In this document: piece after piece, positions 18,806 to 26,494 of the stretch
Numbering within the stretch: position 1 is the stretch's first letter
How the letters are laid out: the number at the start of each line of letters is the position of its first letter
Source: Bacteroidota bacterium
Lineage (GTDB): Bacteria > Bacteroidota > Bacteroidia > Cytophagales > Spirosomataceae
Direction of reading: 5' to 3'
NCBI GenBank assembly: GCA_020161355.1
Contig: JAIUOF010000002.1
Span: 434,001-498,000, forward strand
DNA: 64,000 nucleotides
The notes under the pieces: model-generated
Seen by the model: the letters and a program-made list of their open reading frames with translations, nothing else
Told to the model about the DNA's origin: nothing
The model's database searches: none
Position numbers and translations under genes: made by a program

Positions 18806-18837
18806 TACTTTTGCTAATCATTTATTTACTACTTTTG
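18806..18837 (+). promoter_or_regulatory. Two tandem -7 boxes upstream of rfbC
   Basis: TACTTTTG occurs at 18806-18813 and again at 18830-18837, 24 bases apart, both fitting TAnnTTTG. Either could serve the ATG at 18862. The boxes lie in what would be the coding part of a longer start at 18811, which supports the later ATG. Confidence 0.4.
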
Positions 18838-18861
18838 TTCCGCTTTGGTAAAAATTATAAC

Positions 18862-19398
18862 ATGGAATTTAGGGAATCAGATAAAATAAAAGGCTTAATT
18901 GAGGTAACTCCTAAGGTTTTTGAAGACAATCGCGGATACTTTTTCGAATCCTATCGTGAAGAGTTATTTCAGAAAAATGGAATAACCGAAAGGTTTGTCC
19001 AAGACAACCAGTCTTTTTCGACAAAAGGAGTATTAAGAGGCTTACATTACCAAAGAGCCCCTTTCGCTCAGGGCAAACTCGTGCGGGTGATAATGGGTTC
19101 TGTGCTCGATGTAGCGGTTGATATCAGACCTGATTCTCCTACATTCGGACAATACGAAGCATTTTTACTTACAGCTCAAAATCAAAAAATGCTGTACCTA
19201 CCTCCCGGTTTCGCTCACGGATTTGTGACGCTGGAAGATGCTATTTTTACCTACAAATGCACCAATCTATACGACAAAGCCTCTGAAGGGGGAATTATTT
19301 ATAACGATCCGGCACTCAATATCGACTGGGGAATTACTGATCCGGTTGTATCTGAAAAAGACTTGATTTTGCCTGTTCTTTCGGAGGCTCATATTTAA
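18862..19398 (+). CDS. rfbC: dTDP-4-dehydrorhamnose 3,5-epimerase
   Basis: 178 residues from the ATG at 18862, the normal length of RmlC. Upstream in-frame codons would add a hydrophobic tail overlapping promoter boxes and are not used. Catalytic and substrate residues are present: RGLHYQ with the catalytic His, QGKLVRV, and the conserved Tyr in FTYKCTNLY. It epimerises dTDP-4-keto-6-deoxyglucose during dTDP-L-rhamnose synthesis. rfbA, B and D are not beside it. A CpsB-like gene follows after 142 bp. Confidence 0.95.
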   Translation: MEFRESDKIKGLIEVTPKVFEDNRGYFFESYREELFQKNGITERFVQDNQSFSTKGVLRGLHYQRAPFAQGKLVRVIMGSVLDVAVDIRPDSPTFGQYEAFLLTAQNQKMLYLPPGFAHGFVTLEDAIFTYKCTNLYDKASEGGIIYNDPALNIDWGITDPVVSEKDLILPVLSEAHI

Positions 19399-19540
19399 TA
19401 TAAGTATTTGATCTATAGGTTTTTATACATTTTTTACCCCTTTAAAATATTTTTTTTCGTTTTACCTGTCTTTGGCATAATTAATGATTCTATTGTGATG
19501 AATTCTACCCTAAAAAAGTAGTAAATGTAGAGCCAGGAAA

Positions 19541-20293
19541 ATGCTGAATAATTTTACGGAAATAATTGAAAAAATAACGCTTAAAGGACAACACAACTTT
19601 GAGATTGATATGCATTCGCATATTCTGCCTAACCTGGATCATGGTCCGTCAGACATAGATATTTCAGTAGAAATTTGCAAAGTAATCAAACATCTGGGAG
19701 TTAATAAAATCATAATTACGCCCCATGTGATGAATGGTTTTTATGAAAATTCCAATGAGATAATTCTACAGAAAACCAGTGATTTACAAAAAAAACTTTT
19801 GGAAGCCGAAGTTGGTTTAAAATTAAAAGCCGCTGCCGAATATTATGTAGATGACAATTTTTTCGGCATTTTGAAACGAAACGGCAAACTGCTCACACTG
19901 GATGAAAATTTCAATTATTTATTGATAGAAGCTCCCTTACTTTCTGGATTCGACTTTCTGAAATATACTGTAGAAAGGCTCAAAATCTTTGGATATGCAC
20001 CTGTTTTGGCACATACCGAAAAATACAACAGTGTTTTTGAGGATGCATCCAAACTGTTTATGCTCAAAAAAATGGGACTAAAATTCCAGACAGACCTCAT
20101 TTCAACTTTTCCGAATGCTCCAAAATCCAAAAAAGAAAACCTGTCTTTTTTAATCGACAATGACTTGATTGACTTTGTTGGCAGCAACGTACATTCGCTG
20201 GGGCAATGTGATGATTTGCTTACTTACAAAAACCACAACCAATTAGATAAGCTACTGAAAATAAGCACAAAAAATCAACTACTAGACTTCTGA
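19541..20293 (+). CDS. CpsB/CapC-like PHP-family phosphatase
   Basis: 250 residues with the PHP metal-binding start DMHSHILPNLDHG (23-35), ITPHVM, an AEYY segment, AHTEKY and a C-terminal GSNVHS (around 214-219). CpsB/CapC/YwqE are Mn-dependent tyrosine phosphatases acting on bacterial tyrosine kinases that control capsule export. The usual second Asp of DDG is His34, and the usual Asp of the final DxH is Asn216, so metal coordination may be changed. No tyrosine kinase gene is adjacent. It overlaps the converging rlmB by 19 bp. Confidence 0.8.
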   Translation: MLNNFTEIIEKITLKGQHNFEIDMHSHILPNLDHGPSDIDISVEICKVIKHLGVNKIIITPHVMNGFYENSNEIILQKTSDLQKKLLEAEVGLKLKAAAEYYVDDNFFGILKRNGKLLTLDENFNYLLIEAPLLSGFDFLKYTVERLKIFGYAPVLAHTEKYNSVFEDASKLFMLKKMGLKFQTDLISTFPNAPKSKKENLSFLIDNDLIDFVGSNVHSLGQCDDLLTYKNHNQLDKLLKISTKNQLLDF

Positions 20294-21096
20294 AATTCTC
20301 TTTGACGCAATACTTCATAAAGGATAACTCCAGTAGCTACCGAAACATTCAGTGATTCTACTTTGCCTTTCAGCGGTATTCTAACCGAATGATCAGAGAG
20401 CTGTAGCAAAGTATCGGAAATACCATCTTCTTCAGAGCCCAAGATGATGGCTGTAGGCAAAGAATAATCATGTGAATAAAGGCTGTTTTCAGTTTTTTCA
20501 GTGCAGCTTATGATCTGAAAACCTGAATTCCTAAGATATTCGGCGGTTTGATTCAAATCATATTCTCTGCAAATAGGCACGAAGTTTAGAGCTCCGGAGC
20601 TTGTTTTCATGGCGTCTCCGGTGATTTGGGCTCCACCACGGGTTGGAATCACTATGGCATTGGCACCACAGCATTCGGCTGTACGGCATATTGCCCCAAA
20701 ATTTCTTACGTCTGTAATTCGGTCCAATATCAACACCAGAGGCACTTCACCGGTTTCGAAGACTTCAGTTATTACATTCCCAAGATTAGCAAAATTTACC
20801 GCCGAAACAAAAGCCACCGCTCCCTGGTGGTTTTTCATGGTAACTCTATTGAGCCGTTCCAAAGGTGCCTTTTGTACGGGAACACCCATTTCTCTTGCCA
20901 GTGTTTCGATCTCTTCGAATGCTTTGATATCTTTTTGAAGGATGATTTTATCAATCTCTTTTCCGCTGCGAAGCGTTTCAAGCACCGATTGAATACCAAA
21001 AACAAAATCCTCTTTATTGGGTCTGTTGACGGGTTTGTAAAATTTCTTGTTCGAGTCGCCTCCTCTGTTTATTCCACTACGTTTCCTGTTCTCCAT
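20275..21096 (-). CDS. rlmB: 23S rRNA (guanosine-2'-O)-methyltransferase, TrmH/RlmB type
   Basis: 273 residues from the ATG at 21096; a TTG seven codons upstream is less likely. An N-terminal basic tail precedes a substrate-binding domain (FVFGIQSVLETL) and the SPOUT knot with RNFGAICRTAECCGA, ILGSEEDGIS and SLNVSVATGVILYE. It methylates a ribose in the ribosomal peptidyl-transferase region (G2251 in E. coli). Its 5' end overlaps the GWxTD gene by 28 bp, and its 3' end overlaps the CpsB-like gene on the other strand by 19 bp. Confidence 0.93.
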   Translation of the reverse strand: MENRKRSGINRGGDSNKKFYKPVNRPNKEDFVFGIQSVLETLRSGKEIDKIILQKDIKAFEEIETLAREMGVPVQKAPLERLNRVTMKNHQGAVAFVSAVNFANLGNVITEVFETGEVPLVLILDRITDVRNFGAICRTAECCGANAIVIPTRGGAQITGDAMKTSSGALNFVPICREYDLNQTAEYLRNSGFQIISCTEKTENSLYSHDYSLPTAIILGSEEDGISDTLLQLSDHSVRIPLKGKVESLNVSVATGVILYEVLRQREFQKSSS

Positions 21097-22346
21097 GCTT
21101 CTACATAAGGGTACCAATAAGAGCTATATTCCGGGTATCTGACCAATTCATAGCTTTGGTCAGTGAAAGTATTAGACTTACGGTAAAAAGTATAAATTAT
21201 TTCTGAATTGTTCTGAGATTGAGCATACAACCACACCTCACGCTGACGGTTGCGTTGTACTCTTGAAGGCGGTCCCATAATGACATAAACCATTCCTTTG
21301 TCGGTTTTCCAGCCTTCTTTATAGTTGGTAAACAGCCTGTTGGCGTCAGCTACCCGACGATAATAATTTTTAATCATCTGTTTAGCCACGGTCTGATTTC
21401 CTTTACTTATGTTGAGAAAATATAAATCAATTGCCTCTTTGGGATCTTCGGTGTTGCGAAAAATATCTATTTCCTTTTGGGTACTCATATAAACCAGCGG
21501 ATCACGAAGATCCTGAGCCATGGTTTGTCTTGGAAATCGTTTGTCAACCACCATAAAACCATAACCATCATTCACATCGGCTGGATTTTGGGTCAAAAGA
21601 TATGTGCCGGTTTCAGGAAAAACCAAAGTTGCTCCGTTGATTACCTTCATAGTATCTACAGCTTCAAATTCCGACATCGGATCTTTTTTGGTGGAGGACA
21701 TTGGTGAAAGTGCCGCACCGCTTAAATTTTTAAATCTGATCAGATACAACTCCTCTGTATTAGGAATCAAGGACTTCAGGATGACTTTTTCATTTTGGAA
21801 AATAAAATTGCTGAATCTGGGGGTACCTGTTCCTGTGGAATCGAAAAACTGAAAACGGGTGTCCACTTTTTTGGCATAAAAATTAACAGGCAAATCATAA
21901 GTATATTTTGTTGCTGCCTGAGTATCCACAAAGTCAACCACGAGGCTGCCATTTTCAATGGTCTTCAGTTTAGGTATCTGAAAGGTAAACTGGTAGTTTT
22001 TTCCCACCTTTTTCACCTTGCCTTCTTTAATTTCAACCTTTCCAACTTTAAGTTTTTCTTTAAGGCCGGTCTCAGGCAAAATGGCCCATTGTACCCTAAA
22101 AATGTCAGCTAGTTTTTCGATATTAGTCTCTGAGGGTAAGTTTAATATCTCAGCTTCAAGATAAACATTGATATTGGTAGAATCTTCAAAGAGATACTTG
22201 CCATTGATACTCGAAACCACAGTTTTTGATTCCCGGGCAATGGTTTTTTCCTGCGAAACTGACTCTTTGCCTGCCGAAGTTTTCTGCTGAGGTTTACATG
22301 CAGCTATCAACAAAACCGAAAAAAGAAGTATTACAGCGTTTCTCAT
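21069..22346 (-). CDS. GWxTD domain lipoprotein
   Basis: 425 residues from the ATG at 22346, which gives a clean lipoprotein signal (LLFSVLLIAAC). The longer frame to 22415 is probably untranslated. The C-terminal third has the family signature EGWKTDKGMVYVIMGPPSRV followed by REVWLYAQSQN. GWxTD domains are restricted mainly to Bacteroidota and Acidobacteria and have no defined activity. The protein is predicted to sit on the periplasmic side of a membrane. Co-transcription with rlmB is likely because the genes overlap. Confidence 0.88.
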   Translation of the reverse strand: MRNAVILLFSVLLIAACKPQQKTSAGKESVSQEKTIARESKTVVSSINGKYLFEDSTNINVYLEAEILNLPSETNIEKLADIFRVQWAILPETGLKEKLKVGKVEIKEGKVKKVGKNYQFTFQIPKLKTIENGSLVVDFVDTQAATKYTYDLPVNFYAKKVDTRFQFFDSTGTGTPRFSNFIFQNEKVILKSLIPNTEELYLIRFKNLSGAALSPMSSTKKDPMSEFEAVDTMKVINGATLVFPETGTYLLTQNPADVNDGYGFMVVDKRFPRQTMAQDLRDPLVYMSTQKEIDIFRNTEDPKEAIDLYFLNISKGNQTVAKQMIKNYYRRVADANRLFTNYKEGWKTDKGMVYVIMGPPSRVQRNRQREVWLYAQSQNNSEIIYTFYRKSNTFTDQSYELVRYPEYSSYWYPYVEAWRTGNVVE

Positions 22347-22505
22347 CCAAAAAATCGGGTTAATTAACCATATAAACGGTAGGACCCACCGAAATGTTGA
22401 TGCAATATACCCCAAAAATTACAAATTATTAAGAAATATGAGATAAGTCCCATTATTTTCGGGAATCATATTCTATTTTTCGGGCAAAAAAATTTAAGAA
22501 AAATA

Positions 22506-22886
22506 ATGTCAGAATTGAAAGATATCCAAAATCGGGAAGATGTGGTTAAGCTGGTAGATGTGTTTTATGAAAATGTGATGAAAGACGAGAAATTGGGACC
22601 GGTTTTTGCACCCTCTGCCGACCATTGGTCACAGCATATTGAAAGAGTTTATAATTTTTGGGACAACTGGCTTTTCCAGACGGGCTCGTACACCGGAGGT
22701 ATGATGTGGGTACACATGGAGCGGCACGCCACGCACCCGATGACAACCGAGCTTTTTGAACGATGGCTGGCGTACTGGATTACCTGCACCGACCAACTTT
22801 TCGCCGGCAAAAACGCCGACTTTGTAAAAAATAAGGCACTGGAAATAGGTCAGGTGATGAATGCTAAGTTGAATGCGAATGGGTAA
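22506..22886 (+). CDS. Group III truncated haemoglobin
   Basis: 126 residues, all helical. The sequence LVDVFYENVMKDEKLGPVF is the start of the globin fold, and FWDNWLFQTGSY with HMERHATHPM (around residues 70-80) holds the expected proximal His region. Group III trHbs bind O2 or NO and probably protect against reactive nitrogen or support microaerobic respiration. Single gene, divergent from the GWxTD gene. No neighbouring NO-stress genes are seen. Confidence 0.9.
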   Translation: MSELKDIQNREDVVKLVDVFYENVMKDEKLGPVFAPSADHWSQHIERVYNFWDNWLFQTGSYTGGMMWVHMERHATHPMTTELFERWLAYWITCTDQLFAGKNADFVKNKALEIGQVMNAKLNANG

Positions 22887-22924
22887 AAAAAGATAAAAAT
22901 CATTTAAAATGTCACGTCTTGCGT

Positions 22925-22932
22925 TACATTTG
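22925..22932 (+). promoter_or_regulatory. Candidate -7 box for the higBA locus
   Basis: TACATTTG, 5 bases before the higB ATG (22938), implying an essentially leaderless transcript. It supports 22938 as the ancestral toxin start. Confidence 0.4.
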
Positions 22933-22937
22933 TAATT

Positions 22938-23216
22938 ATGATACTAAATTTCAAACATAAAGGACTTGAACATTATGCCAGAAAAGGAGATCGTTCAAAA
23001 TTACCTTCAACTTTAATTCCCAAAATATAATTGATTCTTACTCGATTGGATGCGATACAAATCGCCGAACAAATGAATCAACCGGGATATAATTTTCATA
23101 GTCTGAAAGGTGAATTAAAAGAATTTTATGCTGTAAAAGTATCAGCAAATTTTAGAATTATTTTCAGAATGGAAGATAACAATCCGACTGACATTGATTT
23201 AATTGATTATCACTAA
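22938..23216 (+). pseudogene. higB: HigB-type toxin gene interrupted by an in-frame stop
   Basis: From the ATG at 22938 the frame reads like HigB (FKHKGLEHYARKGDRSKL) but meets TAA at 23028-23030, codon 31. The same frame continues without a shift as LTRLDAIQIAEQMNQPGYNF, LKGELKEFYAVKVSANFRII and ends DLIDYH, the conserved HigB core and tail. The intact form would be 92 residues, the normal length. A single-base change in a Lys, Gln or Glu codon is enough to explain it. The second part could restart at TTG 23031 but would lack the first 31 residues. The antitoxin gene higA follows 10 bp later and is intact. Sequencing error is the main alternative. Confidence 0.8.
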
Positions 23217-23226
23217 TAGTAAATAT

Positions 23227-23556
23227 ATGGCATTATTTGAACCAGCACACCCAGGTGAGCTAATTCGGGAAACAATCGAAGGAATTATGGAAGAAACTGG
23301 TGTAAAATTAACACAGGCAGAAATTGCTTCCGGCTTAGGAATTACCCGAAAAACCCTATCTGCAATTCTCAATGCAAAACAATCAGTAACACCTGAGATG
23401 GCAGTGCGTTTAGAAAGTGCATTTCCCAATACATCTGCTGAGTTTTGGCTAAAAATCCAGGAAAACTATGACTTAGCTATTGTCAGAAAAAAATTCCAAC
23501 CTGAAGGTATCAGGGTATTTTGGAGACCTGCAAATAAAGTTTCGAAAGCACAGTAA
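23227..23556 (+). CDS. higA: HigA-family antitoxin (XRE)
   Basis: 109 residues from the ATG at 23227. It begins with the HigA signature PAHPGELIRETIEG, then the helix-turn-helix LTQAEIASGLGITRKTLSAI and NTSAEFWLKIQENYDL. HigA neutralises the HigB RNase and represses its own operon. Here the toxin gene 10 bp upstream carries a premature stop, so HigA may persist as a repressor or anti-toxin against related toxins. A YefM-like small gene starts 4 bp after its stop. Confidence 0.92.
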   Translation: MALFEPAHPGELIRETIEGIMEETGVKLTQAEIASGLGITRKTLSAILNAKQSVTPEMAVRLESAFPNTSAEFWLKIQENYDLAIVRKKFQPEGIRVFWRPANKVSKAQ

Positions 23557-23560
23557 GACT

Positions 23561-23743
23561 ATGAAAACTATAGATTTTAGATCTTTTGAAAGGAATTTGC
23601 CAAAATTATTTAAATCTATTTCAGGAAAAAATTTGAGGATATGTGTAAAATTTAGTAATGAGAAAGATTTAGTTTTTATTTCCAGAAAAGAATTTAATTT
23701 TATTCAAAAGACAATCAATTCTTACTTAAACAATATTCATTGA
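23561..23743 (+). CDS. Small Phd/YefM-like antitoxin, no partner toxin
   Basis: 60 residues from the ATG at 23561, 4 bp after higA. The pattern MKTIDFRSFERNLPKLFKSI, then LVFISRKEFNFIQKTI follows the short Phd/YefM antitoxin layout (an N-terminal strand-helix, a central conserved strand, a Ser-x-x-Glu-Tyr/Phe motif and a helix). No RelE/YoeB-type toxin gene sits next to it on the same strand. It probably belongs to the higBA transcript. The family call is from pattern resemblance and is moderate. Confidence 0.6.
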   Translation: MKTIDFRSFERNLPKLFKSISGKNLRICVKFSNEKDLVFISRKEFNFIQKTINSYLNNIH

Positions 23744-23747
23744 TTGT

Positions 23748-24107
23748 ATGAAATTCGAAACCAAAAAACAGAAACTTGCTTCCTATTCTCATTTCGCCAA
23801 AAGGATGGGGAAATACACGCTATTTGCCTTGACTTTGATTTCTTTTTCGGTGGGTATAGGTACAGTTGGCTACCATTATTTTGACCACATTTCATGGCTC
23901 GACAGCTTCTACATGGCTTCGATGATTTTGACCGGAATGGGTCCGGTTTCTGAGATGACCACCGATGCCGCCAAATGGTTTTCTTCATTTTATGCACTTT
24001 ACAGTGGTGTGGCTTTTTTGAGTATTACTGCAGTATTTTTTGCCCCAATCATACATCGTTTACTGCACATTCTTCATATTGAAGATGAAGAAAATGAGGA
24101 AGAATGA
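23748..24107 (+). CDS. Two-TM ion-channel-like membrane protein
   Basis: 119 residues: basic N-terminus, TM1 (about 25-43), a short pore-like helix DSFYMASMILTGMGPVSEM (52-70), TM2 (about 75-97) and an acidic tail (EDEENEEE). The layout is that of a two-TM K+ channel pore domain, but the selectivity filter TVGYG is replaced by TGMGP. I recall similar GMGP proteins in other bacteria; ion selectivity is unknown. It begins 4 bp after the YefM-like gene and converges with the ParE gene with one base between stops. Confidence 0.7.
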   Translation: MKFETKKQKLASYSHFAKRMGKYTLFALTLISFSVGIGTVGYHYFDHISWLDSFYMASMILTGMGPVSEMTTDAAKWFSSFYALYSGVAFLSITAVFFAPIIHRLLHILHIEDEENEEE

Positions 24108-24108
24108 A

Positions 24109-24402
24109 CTACGGCCAATTTACAGGGTTTTTGTTTGTATTTAAAACTCTTAAAATTTTTACTTTCATCAAAGATTCTTCAATTTCAAAAAAAATAATAA
24201 ATGGAAATTTTTTAAGTGGTAGCCCCCTGAATCTATTTGATCTAATTTGAAAATATGGATTCCTCTCCAAAACATCAAAAGCTTGATTTATTTCTAATCC
24301 AAAAGATTCAGCAACTGTACCAGAAACATTAATTAAGTAGTATGAGTAACTCTCGAGTATGTCTTTTTCAGCTTGTGGAGTAATTAATATTTCAAATGCC
24401 AT
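24109..24402 (-). CDS. RelE/ParE-family toxin
   Basis: 97 residues, with ILITPQAEKDILESYSYY at the N-terminus, the central FRGLPLKKFPFIIFF and the terminal KILRVLNTNKNP, all matching the RelE/ParE fold. Toxins of this group inhibit translation or gyrase. It overlaps the antitoxin gene upstream by 11 bp, the usual coupled arrangement. The frame is intact. Subtype (ParE or RelE) is not certain. Confidence 0.85.
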   Translation of the reverse strand: MAFEILITPQAEKDILESYSYYLINVSGTVAESFGLEINQAFDVLERNPYFQIRSNRFRGLPLKKFPFIIFFEIEESLMKVKILRVLNTNKNPVNWP

Positions 24403-24598
24403 TTAGCCTTGCATTTAATTGATTTCTATCAATACATTCTTCAAAAGGAATCTTACTGCTTTCTTCCAGAAGTCTTAGAACATCATCAGTAAGTACAAAA
24501 TCATCAACTAAAGAAATCTCATCAGAAGGAAACTTCTGCATAAATTCAATAAATTGATTGACTTTGCCATCAGGCACATTAAATGAAATTTTTGTCAT
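24392..24598 (-). CDS. Antitoxin paired with the ParE-type toxin
   Basis: 68 residues from the ATG at 24598; an upstream TTG at 24619 lies on the -7 box and is unlikely. The N-terminal strand TKISFNVPDGKVNQFIEFMQ suggests a ribbon-type DNA-binding half. The C-terminal acidic helix (EESSKIPFEEC) is where such antitoxins wrap their toxin. It precedes and overlaps the toxin gene by 11 bp. Assigned mainly by position and size. Confidence 0.75.
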   Translation of the reverse strand: MTKISFNVPDGKVNQFIEFMQKFPSDEISLVDDFVLTDDVLRLLEESSKIPFEECIDRNQLNARLNGI

Positions 24599-24616
24599 TG
24601 GAATTTCAATTTTTAC

Positions 24617-24650
24617 CAAAAATACATAAAATTGAAATTTTATTTAACAA
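24617..24650 (-). promoter_or_regulatory. Candidate promoter of the ParE-type toxin-antitoxin pair
   Basis: Minus-strand TTG (24650-24648), a 23-bp spacer and TATTTTTG (24624-24617), 18 bases before the antitoxin ATG. The spacer is at the long end for this promoter class. Confidence 0.35.
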
Positions 24651-24717
24651 TACCGTCAAATTTTAGGTCATCTTACACTTTATTTTTCTCAAAATATTTC
24701 TTTGCCCATTCCTGCAC

Positions 24718-24725
24718 TATCTTTG
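24718..24725 (+). promoter_or_regulatory. Candidate -7 box for the ABC-F gene at 24757
   Basis: TATCTTTG followed by GC, 31 bases before the ATG. No -33 TTG at standard spacing. Confidence 0.4.
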
Positions 24726-24756
24726 CGGCTTTATTTTTAAAAAATAGCATTCAAAA

Positions 24757-26394
24757 ATGATTTCGGTAGATAGCGTAGCAGTAGAGTTTAGTGGCAGCAC
24801 CCTTTTCAGTGACATCACATTTAATATCAATGATAAAGACCGCATTGCCCTCATGGGAAAAAACGGTGCCGGAAAATCTACCCTTCTTAAAATCATCGCA
24901 GGTGTAAATAAACCTACAAAAGGCAAAATTTCAGCTCCAAAAGAAGCCGTCATCGCTTATCTTCCTCAGCACTTGTTGACTGAAGACGATACCACAGTTT
25001 TTCAGGAAACTGCTAAAGCCTTTGATGCCATCCATAAAATGCAAGCCGAAATTGATGAACTCAATCATCAACTCGAAACCAGAACTGACTATGAATCAGA
25101 TGAATACATGGCAATCATTGAGAAGGTATCTGATTTGAGTGAAAAATTCTATTCTATCGAAGAAATAAATTATGATGCTGAGGTCGAAAAAATCCTGAAA
25201 GGACTGGGCTTTGAAAGAGAAGATTTTGACAGGCCAACCTCCGAATTTAGTGGTGGCTGGCGTATGAGAATAGAACTGGCCAAAATCCTTTTGAAAGATC
25301 CAGATTTGATACTGCTCGATGAGCCCACCAACCACCTCGACATTGAGTCAGTACAGTGGCTGGAAGATTTTTTAATCAATAGTGCCAAGGCTGTTATCGT
25401 GATTTCGCATGACAGGGCTTTTGTCGATACCATCACCAACCGCACCATTGAAGTGACTATGGGCCGTATTTATGATTACAAAGTAAATTATACCCATTAC
25501 CTCCAGCTTAGAAAAGAAAGGCTGGAACAGCAACAAAAGCAGTTTAACGATCAGCAGAAAATGATTGCCGAAACACAGGAGTTTATCGATCGCTTCAAAG
25601 GCACTTATTCCAAAACCCTTCAGGTGCAGTCCAGAGTTAAAATGCTCGAAAAACTTGATATAGTGGAAGTTGACGAAGTCGATACTTCTGCCATCAATAT
25701 AAAGTTTCCTCCCGCTCCCCGCTCGGGCAACTATCCGGTCATTTCCGACCATGTGAGCAAAAGTTATGGTGACCATCTTGTATTTAAAGATGCCTCATTT
25801 AGCATTGAAAGAGGCCAAAAAATAGCCTTTGTAGGTAAAAATGGTGAAGGTAAATCGACTATGGTAAAAGCAATCATGGGAGAAATCGACTTTGATGGCG
25901 AACTGCGGGTAGGTCATAATTGTCAGATTGGTTATTTTGCCCAAAACCAGGCCTCACTTCTGGATGAGGATCTTTCGATATTTGATACTGTAGAACAAAT
26001 AGCCGAAGGCGAAATCAGAACAAAAATCAAAGACCTTTTGGGGGCGTTCCTGTTCAGAGGCGATGATATCAACAAAAAAGTAAAAATGCTATCCGGTGGT
26101 GAAAAAACCAGATTGGCGATGATCAAACTGCTGCTCCAACCGGTTAATCTCCTGATTCTGGATGAACCCACCAACCACCTAGATTTACGCACCAAAGATA
26201 TTCTGAAAGATGCCTTGAAAGCTTTTGAGGGCACTATCATCTTGATTTCTCACGACAGAGACTTCCTTGACGGTCTTGCCGAAAAAGTCTTTGAGTTTGG
26301 CCATAAACGTGTTAGAGAACATTTCGAAGATATCAACGGATTTTTGAGAAACAAAAAACTCGAAAACTTGAAAGAAATTGAAAGAAAAAACTGA
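24757..26394 (+). CDS. ABC-F family ATPase (YbiT/EttA-like)
   Basis: 545 residues with two ABC ATPase domains and no membrane segment. Walker A motifs are GKNGAGKST (about 35) and GKNGEGKST (about 365). Signatures are SEFSGGWRMR and KMLSGGEKTR, each followed by LLDEPTNHLD or ILDEPTNHLD. A charged inter-domain linker (about 235-310) fits the P-site tRNA interaction motif of ribosome-acting ABC-F proteins. These proteins modulate translation on the ribosome. It has its own promoter box and is not grouped with resistance genes. Subfamily is a judgement from length. Confidence 0.93.
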   Translation: MISVDSVAVEFSGSTLFSDITFNINDKDRIALMGKNGAGKSTLLKIIAGVNKPTKGKISAPKEAVIAYLPQHLLTEDDTTVFQETAKAFDAIHKMQAEIDELNHQLETRTDYESDEYMAIIEKVSDLSEKFYSIEEINYDAEVEKILKGLGFEREDFDRPTSEFSGGWRMRIELAKILLKDPDLILLDEPTNHLDIESVQWLEDFLINSAKAVIVISHDRAFVDTITNRTIEVTMGRIYDYKVNYTHYLQLRKERLEQQQKQFNDQQKMIAETQEFIDRFKGTYSKTLQVQSRVKMLEKLDIVEVDEVDTSAINIKFPPAPRSGNYPVISDHVSKSYGDHLVFKDASFSIERGQKIAFVGKNGEGKSTMVKAIMGEIDFDGELRVGHNCQIGYFAQNQASLLDEDLSIFDTVEQIAEGEIRTKIKDLLGAFLFRGDDINKKVKMLSGGEKTRLAMIKLLLQPVNLLILDEPTNHLDLRTKDILKDALKAFEGTIILISHDRDFLDGLAEKVFEFGHKRVREHFEDINGFLRNKKLENLKEIERKN

Positions 26395-26494
26395 TTTAAA
26401 TCAGAAATGTAACTTTAATCACTTCCTGATTTTTTCTGCGTTTGCAACTTTGCACCTGAAATAAGGAACAAAGAATTTTAAAACAAAGAAAAAT

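Noticed and set aside
20626..21108. 160-codon plus-strand ORF
   Set aside because: Runs antisense through the conserved core of rlmB; no domain or start signal.
23031..23216. Separate 61-residue gene starting at TTG
   Set aside because: It is in frame with, and directly continues, the interrupted higB; better explained as the second part of a pseudogene.
25372..25776. 134-codon minus-strand ORF
   Set aside because: Antisense to the ABC-F gene; composition only reflects the opposite frame.
26391..26404. Palindrome CTGATTTAAATCAG at the end of the ABC-F gene
   Set aside because: AT-rich, no following T-tract and overlaps the stop codon; not a convincing terminator or operator.
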